Source: Channa striata (taxonomy: Eukaryota; Chordata; Actinopteri; Anabantiformes; Channidae). Taken from it: a DNA stretch of 64,000 nucleotides. Of this stretch, positions 62,516 to 64,000 are shown piece after piece (the stretch's first letter is position 1; every line of letters begins with the position of its first letter). The stretch spans positions 14,193,165-14,257,164 of the forward strand of contig CM065172.1 of assembly GCA_033026295.1 (NCBI GenBank), read 5' to 3'. A model generated the notes under the pieces. It was not told where the DNA came from. It ran no database searches and was given only the letters and a program-made list of their open reading frames with translations. Both the position numbers and the translations under genes were made by a program.

Positions 62516-62665
62516 CATCTACGCAGGAGGGCATGGCCCGAGTGGTCCCAGCAACTTGCCCAGGAAAGCAGGAACATTTGACAGTCTGAGATCTCTCTTC
62601 AATCTTGTTCTTGTTGCAGCAACGATGGGCAGCTATCACCTCACAGGTCCCTGCTTTCACATGCA
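62516..62665 (-). CDS. tafa3: TAFA (FAM19A) chemokine-like protein, exon coding first half of mature domain
   Basis: This 150-bp internal exon encodes HVKAGTCEVIAAHRCC, then NKNKIEERSQTVKCSCFPGQ, then VAGTTRAMPSCVD. TAFA proteins are small secreted chemokine-like neuropeptides, mostly made in the nervous system, and this core is a family hallmark. Six of the ten expected cysteines are here (CEV, RCC, KCSC, SCV). The acceptor is a pyrimidine-rich tract ending TTCACAG at 62666-62668; the donor is G|GTACGT at 62515. The exon starts two bases before the His codon and ends on the first base of an Ala codon (GAT G|), which the next exon completes with CC. Paralogue assignment is uncertain: CEVIAAHRCC fits TAFA3 (and TAFA1), while HVKxG and NKNK are closer to TAFA2. 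The upstream signal-peptide exon is not in the window, since none with a matching phase was found between 62.7 and 64.0 kb. Confidence 0.93.
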
Positions 62666-63744
62666 CTGTGAAGGAGAGAGGGACACACTCATTGTTCACC
62701 GTACAAAACTGTCAGTGGTACCACTATTTTTAAAGTATCATGAATATTAATGCAACATGTGATTTTAATTATCAAACATAACTCATGAGATGTAAAGACA
62801 GAACAAGTGTGAACAGAACCCACACATTTTCTTCAGAGATTCAAATTAGGTGTGGTGTTGTGCTCTCTGGTGGCTGCTTGCGCAGTTCGAAATATTAACA
62901 TTGGGATTACAAAATGCGTCATCATCGTTCTGTGCCTGATCCAGGACAATAGAACGAGTAAAGCATATGGCAACATGTTTACATTTGATTGATAAATCCC
63001 TAACTGCAATTAAATATTAGAACGTAAATCCGTATTGACAAGACAAATGTGTCAGTCGTTGCAGAAAAGCTCGAGAAAATGCCCAAACCAAAAATGGCAA
63101 CATGAACATGACGAGGGGCTGGATACCAAAGCCAAATGAAATGGCAGTTCACTCTGTTTATCAGATCCTCATGGGCAACACAAAGATGCAGTTTACTATT
63201 AATAATATCAAATTAAAGATTTGATGTATTACAATACTTTATTTAAACTGTGATCTGTGCATAAATACAAATAATACAAAAATATAAATCTGGCTTACAG
63301 ATACACGGTTTTGCCACATGACTGCTGAGGCACAGCTACTCCTTCACTGGGAATTCTGACAGGAAAATCGGCGTCTGAATTTGAGCCCAATCATTTGCAT
63401 ATAATTGTAAGTGAGAATGTGCCACAATACTAATGAATTTCTAAAAGCTTGAGCATCAAATTAAAAGACTGTTTTGCTGGAATTCCACCAAAATGTCACG
63501 ATGAGAAAATACACTGGACTTTGTTACATCCAAGTTGTTGCTACTTACTGACTTTTACCCCAAACATTTTTTTTTCTTTTAGTGTAGAGTTATTTATATT
63601 TCCCATGCATCCTATTTATTATTTTGCACTCATCCTTGTGTTGAATACTTTTGTTTCCTTTTATGAAAATGACAATAAACTTGAGCATGAATAGTGAATG
63701 TGGGATGTGGGAAACCCATTCACCTTATCTGCATCTACCACTTT

Positions 63745-63786
<42 letters not shown>

Positions 63787-64000
63787 CAATCAAACAGTGG
63801 TATGGTTAATTAACAACAAGTCTACTTCATGCACAGAAGTCCCTTGAGTCAGCTAAGGAAGAAGGAACAAAGAAATCACTTTTCATTTGAAGATTTGTGA
63901 TGTCAACACATGGCCCTTTCATACCAGCCTTTTATCAAATACATGAAAATGTCAAGGACAAGCAATGAGTCTTGTCGGGAGCCCCGTATGAAAGAACACA
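62666..64000 (-). other. 3' part of an upstream TAFA intron; window edge
   Basis: The intron preceding the first domain exon runs off the window. It contains a long (CA)n microsatellite near 63.75 kb and otherwise AT-rich sequence. No methionine-initiated signal-peptide exon with a phase-1 donor was found, so the gene's 5' end is expected beyond 64000. Confidence 0.7.
63749..63784. repeat. (AC)18 microsatellite in an upstream TAFA intron
   Basis: An uninterrupted AC array. Confidence 0.97.

Overview
This window looks like nuclear DNA from a ray-finned (teleost-like) fish. The evidence is long AT-rich non-coding stretches, many (CA)n/(GT)n microsatellites, several repeats with the character of well-known teleost families (L2-type LINE 3' ends, hAT-type elements, an LTR), and one spliced vertebrate gene. 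Nothing resembles a prokaryotic or organellar genome, and no operon, CRISPR array, rRNA or tRNA was seen.

The only gene I can support lies on the minus strand between about 54.1 and 62.7 kb. It is a TAFA (FAM19A) family chemokine-like secreted neuropeptide gene. Three exons are present. One encodes the first half of the mature cysteine-rich domain (62516-62665), one encodes the second half (58604-58728), and a terminal exon (from 55063 downward) carries only the last three codons, the stop and a 3' UTR of about 0.9 kb ending near 54.12 kb. Splice phases join exactly and give a 10-cysteine domain ending KTTKVTR. Residues are a mixture of TAFA2- and TAFA3-type states; TAFA3 is slightly favoured. 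The signal-peptide exon(s) and promoter must lie beyond the right edge.

The left 54 kb is intergenic or intronic DNA with no recognisable exon. Region by region: an LTR (probably solo, minus orientation) at 2.8-3.3 kb; two neighbouring LINE 3' ends at 5.9-6.5 kb; a dense CA/GT microsatellite cluster at 7.7-9.6 kb; a possible MITE at 10.0-11.0 kb; a CArG-containing hairpin at 13.06 kb; a teleost CTAACC-rich repeat at 16.5 kb; a hAT-like MITE with 8-bp target duplication and an internal 42-bp tandem repeat at 18.7-19.1 kb; a 124-bp MITE at 27.7 kb; an L2-type LINE split by a 0.6-kb hAT-like element at 33.0-34.2 kb; three copies of one dispersed fish repeat between 39.7 and 49.2 kb; and a G-quadruplex motif at 46.3 kb.

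I found no convincing new biological system. The points best worth checking are the TAFA gene's paralogue identity and its unusual GTCGGT donor, the two datable hAT insertions, and the possible regulatory DNA in the gene-free flank. Family assignments rest on recognition from memory; no database search was run.
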